This document shows, in pieces, positions 1 to 7,745 of a stretch of 10,563 bases of DNA. Below the pieces are notes generated by a model, which had not been told where the DNA came from, made no database searches, and saw only the letters and a list, made by a program, of their open reading frames with translations. Made by a program: the position numbers and the translations under genes. How positions within the stretch are numbered: the first letter of the stretch is position 1; each line of letters begins with the position of its first letter. This DNA is from Verrucomicrobiales bacterium. Lineage in GTDB: Bacteria; Verrucomicrobiota; Verrucomicrobiia; Verrucomicrobiales; Akkermansiaceae. The stretch lies in assembly GCA_002729295.1 (NCBI GenBank), contig PBTU01000075.1:1-10563 (forward strand), given 5' to 3'.

Positions 1-605
1 AAATCCTGTGGGGTCAGTTGGTAGGCGTAAACGGTCACGTAGCGTGCCGGAATGGTGAGAGCCCGGCAGAACGCTATTCCGAGGTGGGCGAAGTCACGAC
101 AAACTCCCTGACGGATTGACATTACGGAGTTTGCTGAAGATTGTTCATCGGTTGAGCCGGAAACGTAATTCACGTTTTGGGAGATCCAATTCGTGATGGA
201 TTCCACCTGTTGGTAGAGGGAATCCTGCGGCGGAAAGAGGCGGTCGGCTTCCGCCCGGAACATGTCCGACTCGCAGTAGCGGCTGGGGAAGAGGTAGGGG
301 ATGACCTCGGCGGAGAGTTGGCCCGGATTTATATTGATCAATTCATCCTGCGGGATTCGCTGGATCGAGGTTGATACCGTAGCCGAGTAGTCGATGGAGA
401 GAAGGCCCGGGGTGTCGACGGAGATCCTTGAGAATCGGTTTTCTCCAAATCCCAGGGCCATTTCCTCATAGCCCACTGTCCGGCTGGTGAGAAGGCTCTC
501 ATTGGTGACCTCCTGCCCAGGCGTTTGCATGCAGTGCAGTGAGGAGATGATGGTGGCCGGGCCCTCAACTTCGTAGCCGAGATGCCCCGTGACTTTAAAA
601 TTCAT
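1..605 (-). CDS. Transglutaminase-like cysteine protease family protein, C-terminus cut by window edge
   Basis: I translated this frame by hand; it is open from an ATG at 605 to the window edge, giving 201 complete codons. Residues 1 to about 130 resemble the beta-rich N-terminal region of bacterial transglutaminase-like proteins. The core follows: VNYVSGSTDEQSSA at about 148-161, then GVCRDFAHLGIAFCRAL with the presumed catalytic Cys169, and IPARYVTVYAYQL. The Gly-Val-Cys-Arg-Asp-Phe-Ala-His block and the IPARYV strand are hallmarks of this superfamily. The catalytic His and Asp would lie beyond the left edge and cannot be checked. In this family the fold usually acts as a peptidase or amidase rather than a protein cross-linker; the substrate is unknown. 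No signal peptide is visible, so the protein is probably cytoplasmic. An AGGA lies about 8 bases before the ATG, supporting this start. The gene is separated from the upstream ABC-F gene by a probable terminator. Confidence 0.88.
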   Translation of the reverse strand, partial: MNFKVTGHLGYEVEGPATIISSLHCMQTPGQEVTNESLLTSRTVGYEEMALGFGENRFSRISVDTPGLLSIDYSATVSTSIQRIPQDELININPGQLSAEVIPYLFPSRYCESDMFRAEADRLFPPQDSLYQQVESITNWISQNVNYVSGSTDEQSSANSVMSIRQGVCRDFAHLGIAFCRALTIPARYVTVYAYQLTPQD

Positions 606-710
606 GATTCATGGTCCTGCATGATCCGAGCCATGACTGTTGAGAGAAAGAAGAGCTTGGGGTGAAAGGAGCAGTTCTTCAGCCGTTTAGTTAGGCCTCC
701 ACGGTAAGTA

Positions 711-757
711 GAAAAAAGAGAGAGGGATAGCCTCGATTCTCTTCAGGCTCTCTTTTA
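711..757 (-). terminator. Probable Rho-independent terminator after the ABC-F gene
   Basis: Read on the minus strand, the arm AAAAGAGAG (756-748) is the exact reverse complement of CTCTCTTTT (722-714). CCT (747-745) and AGG (733-731) can extend the stem after an asymmetric loop. The transcript then runs into six T (717-712). The site starts 11 bases after the ABC-F stop codon, the expected place. The stem is A/U- and purine-rich with a long apical region, so it is weaker than a textbook terminator. Confidence 0.5.
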
Positions 758-767
758 GGGGAGGCGT

Positions 768-2810
768 TTAGTTTGCAAGCTCTGCTTGCAGTTTTTCAAT
801 CTGGTCGCTGAGGGTTTCCCATTTGGAGTAGGCCATTTCCAGTTTTTTTGACGCTTGTTCGTAGGCGTTTGTGGCCTTCCGGAGTTCCTCGGCGTCACCG
901 GAGATCTCGGGTTTTTCGAGGTGGGCGGAGATGGTGGCCTGGGCGCCTTCGAGGTCCGCGATTTGTTTTTCGACGGACTCGAATTCGTTTTGCAGGGGCT
1001 TGAGGACCTTGTTGCGTTTTTCTCGGATGGCGGCCTCTTTTTTGCGGCGTTCCTTGGAGCTGAGTTGAGGCCCTTTGGCGGCCGCTTGTTTGGCAAATTG
1101 GGAGGGAGCCGGGGAAGTGCGTTCTTTCACTTCCTTCTCATCCTCTTCGGTTTTTTCGAGGTAGTAGGTGAGATTGCCAGCAAACATGCGGGGGTCTTCG
1201 TTGGGGCGGAATTCCATCGTTTTCTGCACGATGGGGTCGAGGAAGTTCCGGTTGTGGGAAACGATAAGAAGAGTGCCGGGGTAGTCGATGAGAGCCTTTT
1301 GCAGAATGTCCTGTGACTGCATGTCGAGGTGGTTCGTTGGCTCATCCAGGATTAGGAAATTGGCTGGGCGAACGAGCATGCGGACGAGGGCGACGCGGGA
1401 TCGTTCTCCACCGGAGAGGACGCCGACTTTTTTGAAGACATCGTCGCCTTTGAAAAGAAAGCAGCCAAGGACGTCGCGAGCAGACATCTTTGACCCGCGG
1501 GTTTGGATCTGCTCGACGGTTTCGAGAACGGTAAGATCGGGGGCGAGTTCGTCGGCGTGGTTTTGGTTGAAGAATGAGGGCTTGGATTTGGGGCCAAGTT
1601 CGTGGTGGCCGGACGACGGCTGTTCCTCGCCGGTGATCATGCGGCAGAAGGTTGATTTTCCTGCACCGTTGGGGCCGACAATGGCGATTTTCTCTCCGCG
1701 GGTCACTTCGAGATCGAGGTCGCGGAAGACGATGAGCTCGCCGTATTGTTGGGCGGATTTTTCGAGCTTGGCGACAAGATGGGTCGAGGCCGGAGGGTCG
1801 GGAAAGCGGAAAGACATCACGGCGTCCTCGGCATCGATCTCGATACGTTCGATCTTGGCCAGGTGTTTGATGCGCGACTGTACTTGGGAAGCTTTGTTGG
1901 CCTGAGCGCGAAAGCGGTTGATGAATTGCTCGGTCTTGGCGATCTCTCGGTCCTGATTGACTTTTTGTTTGCGTAGATTGTCCTGACGTTCCTTAAGTTG
2001 GGTTTCGTAGGAAGAATAGTTTCCCGTGAATTCCTCGGCGCGGCCGTGGTGGAAGGCGATGGTGCGGGTGGTGAGGCCGTCCATCATGGAGCGGTCGTGG
2101 GAGATGAGAACGATGGCACCTTTGTAGGAATGGAGGTAGTTTTCCATGAAGCGCTGGGCTCCGATGTCGAGGTGGTTGGTCGGTTCGTCGAGGAGGAGGA
2201 CCTCGGGCTCGGAGAGGAAGAGCTTGGCCATCGCGATGCGCATTTGCCAGCCACCGGAAAATTCGCCGCAGTCGCGTTCGAGGTCGGATTGCTTGAAGCC
2301 GAGGCCGCTGAGAATGGCCTGAATACGGGGACGCATGCGGGTGGGATCGTGGCCGTCGAGCTGGATTTCCAGCTCGCCGATTTTATTGAGGAGATCCGAG
2401 TAAGGGGCGGAACGGGGATCGAGATTAGGGAGGTCTTTCTCGAGACGGGCCACTTCCTCCTGAATGGCCTTTGTTTCAGCGAAGGCGGATTCGACTTCGT
2501 CGTAGAGTGAAATCCCGGTGATGTGGATGCCTTCCTGCGGGAGATAGCCAATGCGGTGGTGCTTCGGTTTGTTGATCTCTCCGGCGTTGGGGAGGAGGAC
2601 TCCGCCGATACATTTCATGAGAGTCGACTTGCCTGCGCCATTGTGTCCAGCGAAAGCCACGCGCTCCTTATCTCCGATGGAGAAGGTGAGATCCTTGAAA
2701 ATGACACGGGGTCCAAATTCAACGCGAAGATTTTTGACGGCGAGCACGGGGGAGGGGTAGTCCAGACCGGCACGCTTGGGAAGGAGTTTTGGCGTGATTG
2801 AATTCGTCAC
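768..2810 (-). CDS. ABC-F family ATPase (Uup/YheS-like), ribosome-associated translation factor
   Basis: The 680-residue protein has two ABC ATPase domains in tandem and no membrane segment, the ABC-F layout. Domain 1 has Walker A GHNGAGKST (55-63), signature SGGWQMR (185-191) and Walker B LLLDEPTNHLD (205-215). The inter-domain linker, about 263-340, is charged and helical, as in ABC-F proteins that contact P-site tRNA. Domain 2 has Walker A GPNGAGKST (379-387), signature LSGGERSR (465-472) and LILDEPTNHLD (486-496). Residues from about 545 to the end are Lys/Glu-rich and probably coiled coil, as in Uup and YheS. The length is near YheS. ABC-F proteins bind the ribosomal E site and relieve stalled or distorted states; some protect against antibiotics, but nothing here marks a resistance type. 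There is no ATG before residue 65. GTG at 2810 is used here, and a GTG at 2747 (MLAVKNLRVEFG) is a real alternative. No Shine-Dalgarno sequence is obvious at either. Confidence 0.93.
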   Translation of the reverse strand: MTNSITPKLLPKRAGLDYPSPVLAVKNLRVEFGPRVIFKDLTFSIGDKERVAFAGHNGAGKSTLMKCIGGVLLPNAGEINKPKHHRIGYLPQEGIHITGISLYDEVESAFAETKAIQEEVARLEKDLPNLDPRSAPYSDLLNKIGELEIQLDGHDPTRMRPRIQAILSGLGFKQSDLERDCGEFSGGWQMRIAMAKLFLSEPEVLLLDEPTNHLDIGAQRFMENYLHSYKGAIVLISHDRSMMDGLTTRTIAFHHGRAEEFTGNYSSYETQLKERQDNLRKQKVNQDREIAKTEQFINRFRAQANKASQVQSRIKHLAKIERIEIDAEDAVMSFRFPDPPASTHLVAKLEKSAQQYGELIVFRDLDLEVTRGEKIAIVGPNGAGKSTFCRMITGEEQPSSGHHELGPKSKPSFFNQNHADELAPDLTVLETVEQIQTRGSKMSARDVLGCFLFKGDDVFKKVGVLSGGERSRVALVRMLVRPANFLILDEPTNHLDMQSQDILQKALIDYPGTLLIVSHNRNFLDPIVQKTMEFRPNEDPRMFAGNLTYYLEKTEEDEKEVKERTSPAPSQFAKQAAAKGPQLSSKERRKKEAAIREKRNKVLKPLQNEFESVEKQIADLEGAQATISAHLEKPEISGDAEELRKATNAYEQASKKLEMAYSKWETLSDQIEKLQAELAN

Positions 2811-2914
2811 CTCGCTGGAGAGAACCAGATCTTCTTTTGCTCGGAGTGGGAGTCGCTGTTGATGAGCTCGCGGGAGTCTTTGTGGCGCGCCGCCGGAGTG
2901 AGCTTATTTAAAGC
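2807..2914 (-). other. Protein-like open frame without a start codon between the P450 and ABC-F genes
   Basis: Between the P450 stop and the ABC-F start, the frame one base ahead of both genes is open from a TGA at 2917-2915 to a TGA at 2809-2807. It encodes about 35 residues, including RHKDSRELINSDSHSEQKK and ending IWFSPAR. The composition (Asp, Ser, Glu, Lys, Ile, Trp, Phe) looks more protein-like than the other two frames. There is no ATG, GTG or TTG in it. Its TGA overlaps the ABC-F GTG start as GTGA, the arrangement of translationally coupled genes. It could be the C-terminal remnant of a lost gene, a tail reached by frameshifting from the P450, or a chance open frame; 35 codons is short enough for chance. 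Confidence 0.2.
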
Positions 2915-2918
2915 TCAC
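2898..2918. repeat. Perfect 8-bp inverted repeat over the P450 stop codon
   Basis: GTGAGCTT (2898-2905) and AAGCTCAC (2911-2918) are exact reverse complements separated by the 5-base loop ATTTA, so the transcript of either strand could fold into a tight hairpin. On the P450 strand it contains the TAA stop. No T-run follows, so it is not a standard terminator. It might slow 3' decay or mark a processing site between the P450 and ABC-F messages. Confidence 0.55.
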
Positions 2919-4034
2919 CGTGAGCGAGTCGTATCCGTTGACTCGCGTGTAGGTGGCTTGTTTTTCAACGTGTCTGGTCTCCTCGAGAATCTTGATCTTG
3001 GCTGATCGTTGCGCGAGGGCGTTGATCAGGGTGCGGGCGAGGAGGCGGGCGTGTGCGGCGCCGAGGCAGAGGTGGGGGCCGAAGCCGAAGGCGACGTGTG
3101 GGTTTGGTTTACGGTCGAGCTGAAATTTGTGAGGGTTTTGGAAAACCTCTTCGTCTCGGTTGGCGGATGACCAGCAGAGCGAAACGCGACCGTTTGGTGG
3201 AACGGTGACTCCCCGGACATCGCTTGTCTCCGGGCAAACCCGGCCGAGGTGGGTAATCGGAGCGAGCACACGAAAGAATTCCTCGACGGCGTGGGTGACT
3301 TTTTTCGGCTCTCCGCGAAGTTCGGTGAGAGTTGCGGGATGCTCGGCGAAGTAGGCAATGATTCCGGAGATTGTATGGATCACGGTATCGCGTCCGCCAG
3401 CGAAGACCAGGTTGGCGTAGCCCATCATTTCGTCGCGCGTGAGTGGGCGGTCCTGATAGCTCGCTTGGGTGAGGGCGCTGAAGAAGTCCAGGCCGGGGTT
3501 TGCTTTGGCTTCGTCGAATTTCTGATGGAGGTAGGGTTCAAGGCCGATGTCTTCGTCAGGCGAATTGGGATCATGGAAGACATGAATACCCCATTTGATC
3601 CAGATTTCGGCTTCGGACTCAGGGACGTCGAGGAGATAGGTCAGGGCGTGTGACTGGAGCGGGAGCGCGAAGTCGTGAACGATTTCGACGGAGTCATTTC
3701 CGCCGGCTTCGTCGAGGAGTCGCGTGATGAGTTGCTCGACCTTTTCGATGACTTCGGGAAGTTTGGCTCGCTTGAAAAATGGATCGATGAGTTTGCGGTA
3801 TTCCTTGTGCTCGGGAGGGTTGGTTTCGATAGGAAGTTGCCGCATGCTACGGAGGTCTTCCTCGGAAGGTATGGGAACGCGAAAGGGGGCATCGGAACTG
3901 AAGGTCTGCCAGTCCTTGGCCGCGGCCCGTACGTCAGCGTGACGCAGAATCATGGGGAGGGACTCGCCTTGGAAAGGGCAGGTGAGAACGCCGTCGTCTT
4001 TGCGGGCTTTCTCGAAGGGATCGGAGTCGCTCAT
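2904..4034 (-). CDS. Cytochrome P450 (bacterial class I type)
   Basis: This 376-residue soluble haem-thiolate monooxygenase would activate O2 to hydroxylate or dealkylate a small organic substrate. The family landmarks are present in order: the C-helix region NPPEHKEYRKLIDPFF (72-87); the I-helix oxygen-binding motif AGGRDT (212-217); the K-helix ExxR as E252-F-F-R255; a PERF-region equivalent around FQLDRKPNPH (304-313); and the haem loop FGFGPHLCLG (316-325) with Cys323 as the iron ligand. There is no membrane anchor or signal peptide, so it is cytoplasmic. It is somewhat short for the family (usually about 400), mainly at the N-terminus. No ferredoxin or ferredoxin reductase gene is in the window, so its electron donor lies elsewhere. 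The ATG is 8 bases after the sulfatase stop and lacks a Shine-Dalgarno sequence, suggesting coupled translation in an operon. The substrate cannot be read from sequence; the sulfatase linkage hints at a sugar or another sulfated compound. Confidence 0.95.
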   Translation of the reverse strand: MSDSDPFEKARKDDGVLTCPFQGESLPMILRHADVRAAAKDWQTFSSDAPFRVPIPSEEDLRSMRQLPIETNPPEHKEYRKLIDPFFKRAKLPEVIEKVEQLITRLLDEAGGNDSVEIVHDFALPLQSHALTYLLDVPESEAEIWIKWGIHVFHDPNSPDEDIGLEPYLHQKFDEAKANPGLDFFSALTQASYQDRPLTRDEMMGYANLVFAGGRDTVIHTISGIIAYFAEHPATLTELRGEPKKVTHAVEEFFRVLAPITHLGRVCPETSDVRGVTVPPNGRVSLCWSSANRDEEVFQNPHKFQLDRKPNPHVAFGFGPHLCLGAAHARLLARTLINALAQRSAKIKILEETRHVEKQATYTRVNGYDSLTVSFK

Positions 4035-4042
4035 GGGGAGAA

Positions 4043-5449
4043 TTACTTTTCGTTACGGATCGATTCAAGGAGGCCTAGGAGTTCTTTGACTTTTTCGGGG
4101 TGTTTTGCGGCGAGGTTGTTGGTTTCGCCGAGGTCGTCTTTAAGATTGTAGAGTTGAATCTTGGGAAGAGTCTTGAGAACCTTTTTGTCGATTTTTGAAA
4201 ATCCGCCGGAGCCGGGTCCGGTGATGAGTTTCCAGTCACCGGAACGAACGAGAAAGTGACTTTGTCCGGCTCCCATCACGATGGGCTTGCGAGGGTTGAC
4301 TTTTCCTCCTCTGAGAACGGGAAGGAAAGAGACGCTGTCGGGTGCTTGTCCCTTGGGAATTTCCGCGCCAGTGAGATCAGCGAAGGTGCGGAAGAGGTCG
4401 GTGAAACAGATGGTCCGGTCAGCAGTTTGTCCGCTCTTAATGGCGGCGGGCCAGCGTATGATGAGGGGCATGCGGTGCCCCGCTTCCCAGGCGTCGGCTT
4501 TCATCCCGCGCAGGCCGCCCGAGCTGTCGTGTGAGAATTTTTTGGTATCGATGTCATACCAAACCGGCCCGTTGTCTGCGGTGAAGACGACGATGGTGTC
4601 TTTTGCCATTCCTGTTTTGTCGAGGGCTCCGAGAATCTTACCGATTTCCGCGTCGATCATATGGGTGAAGTCGCCGTAGAGATCAACTTTGGTGGTGCCG
4701 ACGAATTCCTTGGTAGGCAACCACGGGGTGTGTGGGCCGGGATAGGCGAGGTAGAGCATGAGGGGCTTTTCTTCATTTTTGGCGGCGTGTTTTTCGATGA
4801 CGGAGATCGCCTCGGTGGTGAAACGGGGCGTGACTTCCTCGAGTTTGAGGTCGGGAGAAATGCCCCCAGCGCGCCAGAACTTTCCTTGGATCGGTGACCA
4901 GCCTTTGGTGTTGTTAGCTTCGATTCTTAAAGACGGCGGCATGACGGCCTTGTCGCCACGGATGTAGAAGTAAGGTGGAATATCAGTGGAGGCCCGGATG
5001 CCGAAGAAGGTGTCGAATCCACGATCTGCCGGTCCGCCACTCAGAGTGCCTTCGAATTTCCTATCCTCGAAAAACCCGAGGTGCCACTTGCCAACCATTG
5101 CGGTGTGGTAGCCGTTCTTTTGCAACATTCCGGGGAGAGTGAGGCGGTCTTTATCGATGACAGCATTGTTTTTCCAGGCGATACGCTTGCGAAAGGGATA
5201 GCGTCCGGTCATCAGGCCGTAGCGCGAGACGTGGCAAAGCGGACCCGGCGCATGGGCGTCGGTAAACTTCATTCCGTCGGCGGCCAGCTTGTCGATGTGC
5301 GGCGTGGGGATTTTGGAATCGGGATTAAAGCAAGTCGGATCACCATAGCCCATGTCGTCGGTGAGAATGATGACAATGTTGGGCTTGTCCGCAGCGAGGG
5401 CGGAGCCGAAACAGAGGAGGGAAAGGGTGAGTTGCTTGAATGCGGTCAT
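4043..5449 (-). CDS. Secreted sulfatase (arylsulfatase A-like, alkaline phosphatase superfamily) with variant CHVSR active site
   Basis: This 468-residue hydrolase would cleave sulfate esters outside the cytoplasm. MTAFKQLTLSLLCFGSALA is a Sec signal peptide, with likely cleavage at ALA-AD. Metal and active-site elements follow: IVIILTDDMGYGD (Asp31, Asp32), GKWHLG (Lys120, His122), PGPHTPW (His239), FTADNG (Asp291, Asn292) and GMKADAWEAGHRMP (Lys316). The formylglycine site is LCHVSRYGLMTGR with Cys72 and Arg76, but position 74 is Val where the sulfatase consensus C-x-P/A-x-R has Pro or Ala. Either the maturation enzyme here tolerates it or maturation is impaired; the other catalytic residues look intact. 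The length is typical of PVC sulfatases. It is the first gene of a minus-strand unit with the P450 and is transcribed divergently from the PSCyt1/DUF1501 pair. Sulfated polysaccharide is the usual substrate class in these bacteria, but the specific one cannot be predicted. Confidence 0.94.
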   Translation of the reverse strand: MTAFKQLTLSLLCFGSALAADKPNIVIILTDDMGYGDPTCFNPDSKIPTPHIDKLAADGMKFTDAHAPGPLCHVSRYGLMTGRYPFRKRIAWKNNAVIDKDRLTLPGMLQKNGYHTAMVGKWHLGFFEDRKFEGTLSGGPADRGFDTFFGIRASTDIPPYFYIRGDKAVMPPSLRIEANNTKGWSPIQGKFWRAGGISPDLKLEEVTPRFTTEAISVIEKHAAKNEEKPLMLYLAYPGPHTPWLPTKEFVGTTKVDLYGDFTHMIDAEIGKILGALDKTGMAKDTIVVFTADNGPVWYDIDTKKFSHDSSGGLRGMKADAWEAGHRMPLIIRWPAAIKSGQTADRTICFTDLFRTFADLTGAEIPKGQAPDSVSFLPVLRGGKVNPRKPIVMGAGQSHFLVRSGDWKLITGPGSGGFSKIDKKVLKTLPKIQLYNLKDDLGETNNLAAKHPEKVKELLGLLESIRNEK

Positions 5450-5544
5450 TGCAAAAGTCTAGGACGATTAGTGAGATGAAAGAAAGATACGAAGAAAGGC
5501 ATTTGAACCTTTCCAATCGGCAGGATTGTTCATGGAATAAAGGG
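5450..5544. promoter_or_regulatory. Divergent promoter region between the sulfatase and PSCyt1 genes
   Basis: These 95 bases separate two divergently transcribed genes and must carry, or lie close to, promoters for both units, allowing shared control. I see no convincing -35/-10 pair; TTGAAC near 5503 on the + strand and TATCTT on the - strand are only partial matches. No operator-like palindrome stands out. The + reading frame is open through this region from ATG 5476, but that extension would bury the signal peptide. Confidence 0.4.
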
Positions 5545-7740
5545 ATGCGGAAGATTGCGATCGCTTGCTTGTTGGTGGGGCCAATTTTGTCTGAAGAGGG
5601 CCCGGATTTCTCGACAGAGATTTTGCCGATTCTTTCGAACAAGTGTTTTGCCTGTCATGGGCCGGATGCGAAGAAGGACGAGGTGCGGTTGGATTCGTAT
5701 GAAGGGGCGACGGAGGATCTGGGTGGGTATTCTGCAATTGATTCGGAGAAGCCAGAGAATGGTGAATTATTAATGCGCATCCATGATGAGAAGGATCCCA
5801 TGCCGCCGGAGGATGCCGAGAAGCAATTGACGAAGGCCGAGCGGGCATTGCTGTCGCGATGGGTTAAGAGCGGTGGGAAGTATGCCGAGCATTGGGCTTT
5901 CGTAAAGCCCGGGATTGTTGAAGGTGGAAGTATTGATCGTTTGGTGGAGGCGAAACTGAATGGGAAAGGGTTCGCTCCGGAAGCAGATCGCCACACGCTG
6001 GCGCGACGCGTGGCCATGGTTCTGACTGGGCTGCCGCCGGAGAAGGGGCAACTGGAGGCGTATGTTGGAAGTGGTGATTTTGAGGAACTGGTCGATCAGC
6101 TGTTGGGTAGCGAACGATTTGGTGAGCATCAGGCACGGTATTGGTTGGATGCGGTGCGGTATGGCGATACCCATGGCTTGCACCTTGATAACAAGCGCGG
6201 GATTTATCCTTATCGTGACTGGGTGGTGAAAGCCTTTAACGAGAATTTGCCTTTTGATGATTTTATCACCTGGCAGTTGGCGGGGGATCTTTTGGAGAAC
6301 CCAACCGTGGCTCAACGCGTGGCGACGGGATACGTGCGGATGAATGTTTCGACCGCGGAAGGCGGAGCGATTCCGGCGGAGTTTCAGGCGAAGAATAGTT
6401 TCGATCGCACCGAGAATTTTGGAACGATCTTTTTGGGGATGACTTTGAACTGCGCGCGGTGTCATACCCATAAGTACGACCCGATTGTGCATGAAGAGTA
6501 TTACCAGTTGATGGCTTTCTTCAATAGCACTAGCGAGAGCCCGATGGATGGGAACAAGTATGAATACAAACCAGTGATGAAAGCGCCGGCGAATGCAGCG
6601 GCCTGGAAACAGTGGGATGCTTATGTGAAAAAGCGAGAGGCCCTGAAAGCAAGAGGTGAAGGAGACTTTGCGGAAGTGGCAAAGAAATTGGATGAGGAAA
6701 AAGCCAATTTGGAAAAAGCATTTACCACGACATTGGTAGCAGAGGAGTTGAAGAAGAAGCGGGAGACCAAGGTGCTTCGGCGTGGAGAATACAATGAACC
6801 GATGGGCGAGCCGGTTTCGCGGGGTGTCTTTGAGGTGTTGAATCCTTTTCCCAAAGATGCTCCCAAGAATCGTCTCGGTTTGGCGCAGTGGACAACTTCG
6901 CGGGAAAATCCTCTTGTGGCGCGGGTCTTGGTGAATCGATTTTGGCAGTCGGTGTTCGGCGCTGGTCTGGTGCGGAGTCCGGAGGATTTTGGGCTACAAG
7001 GAAGGCAGCCGACGCACCCCAAGTTGCTGGATTGGCTTGCGGTTGATTTTCAGGAGAGCGGTTGGGATTACAAGGGGCTGATGAAGATGATGGTGATGAG
7101 CAAGACCTTCCGACAGGACTCCGTGCGGAGGGCTGATTTGCAGGATCTGGAGAATCTCTTGCTGGGTCGTGGTCCGAGTTATCGTCTTGATGCCGAAGTG
7201 ATTCGTGACCTCGGGCTTTGGGCGGGGGGATTGTTGGATCCCACGATGGGAGGCGAGGGTGTGAAACCCTTCCAGCCCGGAGGAATGTGGGCGGCCTTGT
7301 CCCATCCGGGGAGTAACACCAAAAAGTATGTTGCCGATAAGGACCAGCGGGTCTTTCGGCGGAGCTTGTATGTTTATTGGAAACGAACGAGTCCTCATCC
7401 CATGATGACGCTCTTTGATGCGCCTAGCCGGGAGGTGAGCTGCGTGCGCCGGACGAGTGGAAATACGCCCTTGCAATCACTGGCGCTCTTCAACGAACCG
7501 CAACGCGTGGCGATGGCGCAAGGTGTCGCGTCACGACTGTTGTCGGAAAAGAAGAATGATGCCGAGAGAGTGAATCAGCTCTTTCAATGGATTGCGTGTC
7601 GGGACGCGTCGGAGCATGAACGGATGGTTTGTTTGGAACTTCTGAAGCAGGCCAAAGATGCCAAACATGACGAAAAATCTGCTTGGAGCCAGCTCGCCGG
7701 TACGGTGTTGGCGAGCGATACAACAATCTTACTCTATTAA
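5545..7740 (+). CDS. PSCyt1-DUF1549-DUF1553 (PSD1) c-type cytochrome protein
   Basis: This 731-residue exported protein has the standard Planctomycete-type domain order. A signal-like start MRKIAIACLLVGPIL is followed by PSCyt1 (about 22-115) with haem site CFACH (34-38) and a PMPPEDA segment. DUF1549 (about 130-345) ends with a second CxxCH, CARCH (303-307), in CARCHTHKYDP. A Lys/Glu-rich helical stretch (about 350-405) precedes RRGEYNEP, and DUF1553 (about 435-725) contains VARVLVNRFWQ. The family is very common in Planctomycetes and Verrucomicrobia, usually beside DUF1501 and sulfatase genes. It is presumed periplasmic, but its reaction is not established. Two CxxCH sites imply covalent haem and electron transfer. 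I chose ATG 5545 because the hydrophobic stretch follows at once; the in-frame ATG at 5476 would add 23 hydrophilic residues. The length is at the short end for the family, with no domain missing. The next gene starts 5 bases downstream. Confidence 0.92.
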   Translation: MRKIAIACLLVGPILSEEGPDFSTEILPILSNKCFACHGPDAKKDEVRLDSYEGATEDLGGYSAIDSEKPENGELLMRIHDEKDPMPPEDAEKQLTKAERALLSRWVKSGGKYAEHWAFVKPGIVEGGSIDRLVEAKLNGKGFAPEADRHTLARRVAMVLTGLPPEKGQLEAYVGSGDFEELVDQLLGSERFGEHQARYWLDAVRYGDTHGLHLDNKRGIYPYRDWVVKAFNENLPFDDFITWQLAGDLLENPTVAQRVATGYVRMNVSTAEGGAIPAEFQAKNSFDRTENFGTIFLGMTLNCARCHTHKYDPIVHEEYYQLMAFFNSTSESPMDGNKYEYKPVMKAPANAAAWKQWDAYVKKREALKARGEGDFAEVAKKLDEEKANLEKAFTTTLVAEELKKKRETKVLRRGEYNEPMGEPVSRGVFEVLNPFPKDAPKNRLGLAQWTTSRENPLVARVLVNRFWQSVFGAGLVRSPEDFGLQGRQPTHPKLLDWLAVDFQESGWDYKGLMKMMVMSKTFRQDSVRRADLQDLENLLLGRGPSYRLDAEVIRDLGLWAGGLLDPTMGGEGVKPFQPGGMWAALSHPGSNTKKYVADKDQRVFRRSLYVYWKRTSPHPMMTLFDAPSREVSCVRRTSGNTPLQSLALFNEPQRVAMAQGVASRLLSEKKNDAERVNQLFQWIACRDASEHERMVCLELLKQAKDAKHDEKSAWSQLAGTVLASDTTILLY

Positions 7741-7745
7741 ACTTG

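Noticed and set aside
177..568. Short frames at 177-374 (+) and 338-568 (-)
   Set aside because: Both overlap the transglutaminase-like frame, which carries clear family motifs and runs through the whole region.
855..2510. Long + strand open frames opposite the ABC-F gene (855-1316, 1288-1905, 1998-2510)
   Set aside because: They are antisense to a clear two-domain ATPase, show no recognisable motifs, and arise from codon bias on the true strand.
2898..2918. Hairpin at the P450 stop as a Rho-independent terminator
   Set aside because: No T-run follows on either strand at the right distance.
5396..5449. Lipoprotein signal at Cys13 of the sulfatase
   Set aside because: The residue before the Cys is Leu, not Gly, Ala or Ser, and a good ALA cleavage site follows, so an ordinary Sec signal fits better.
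5440..5544. N-terminal extension of the PSCyt1 protein from upstream starts
   Set aside because: It is hydrophilic, overlaps the sulfatase start region and would bury the signal peptide that begins at 5545.
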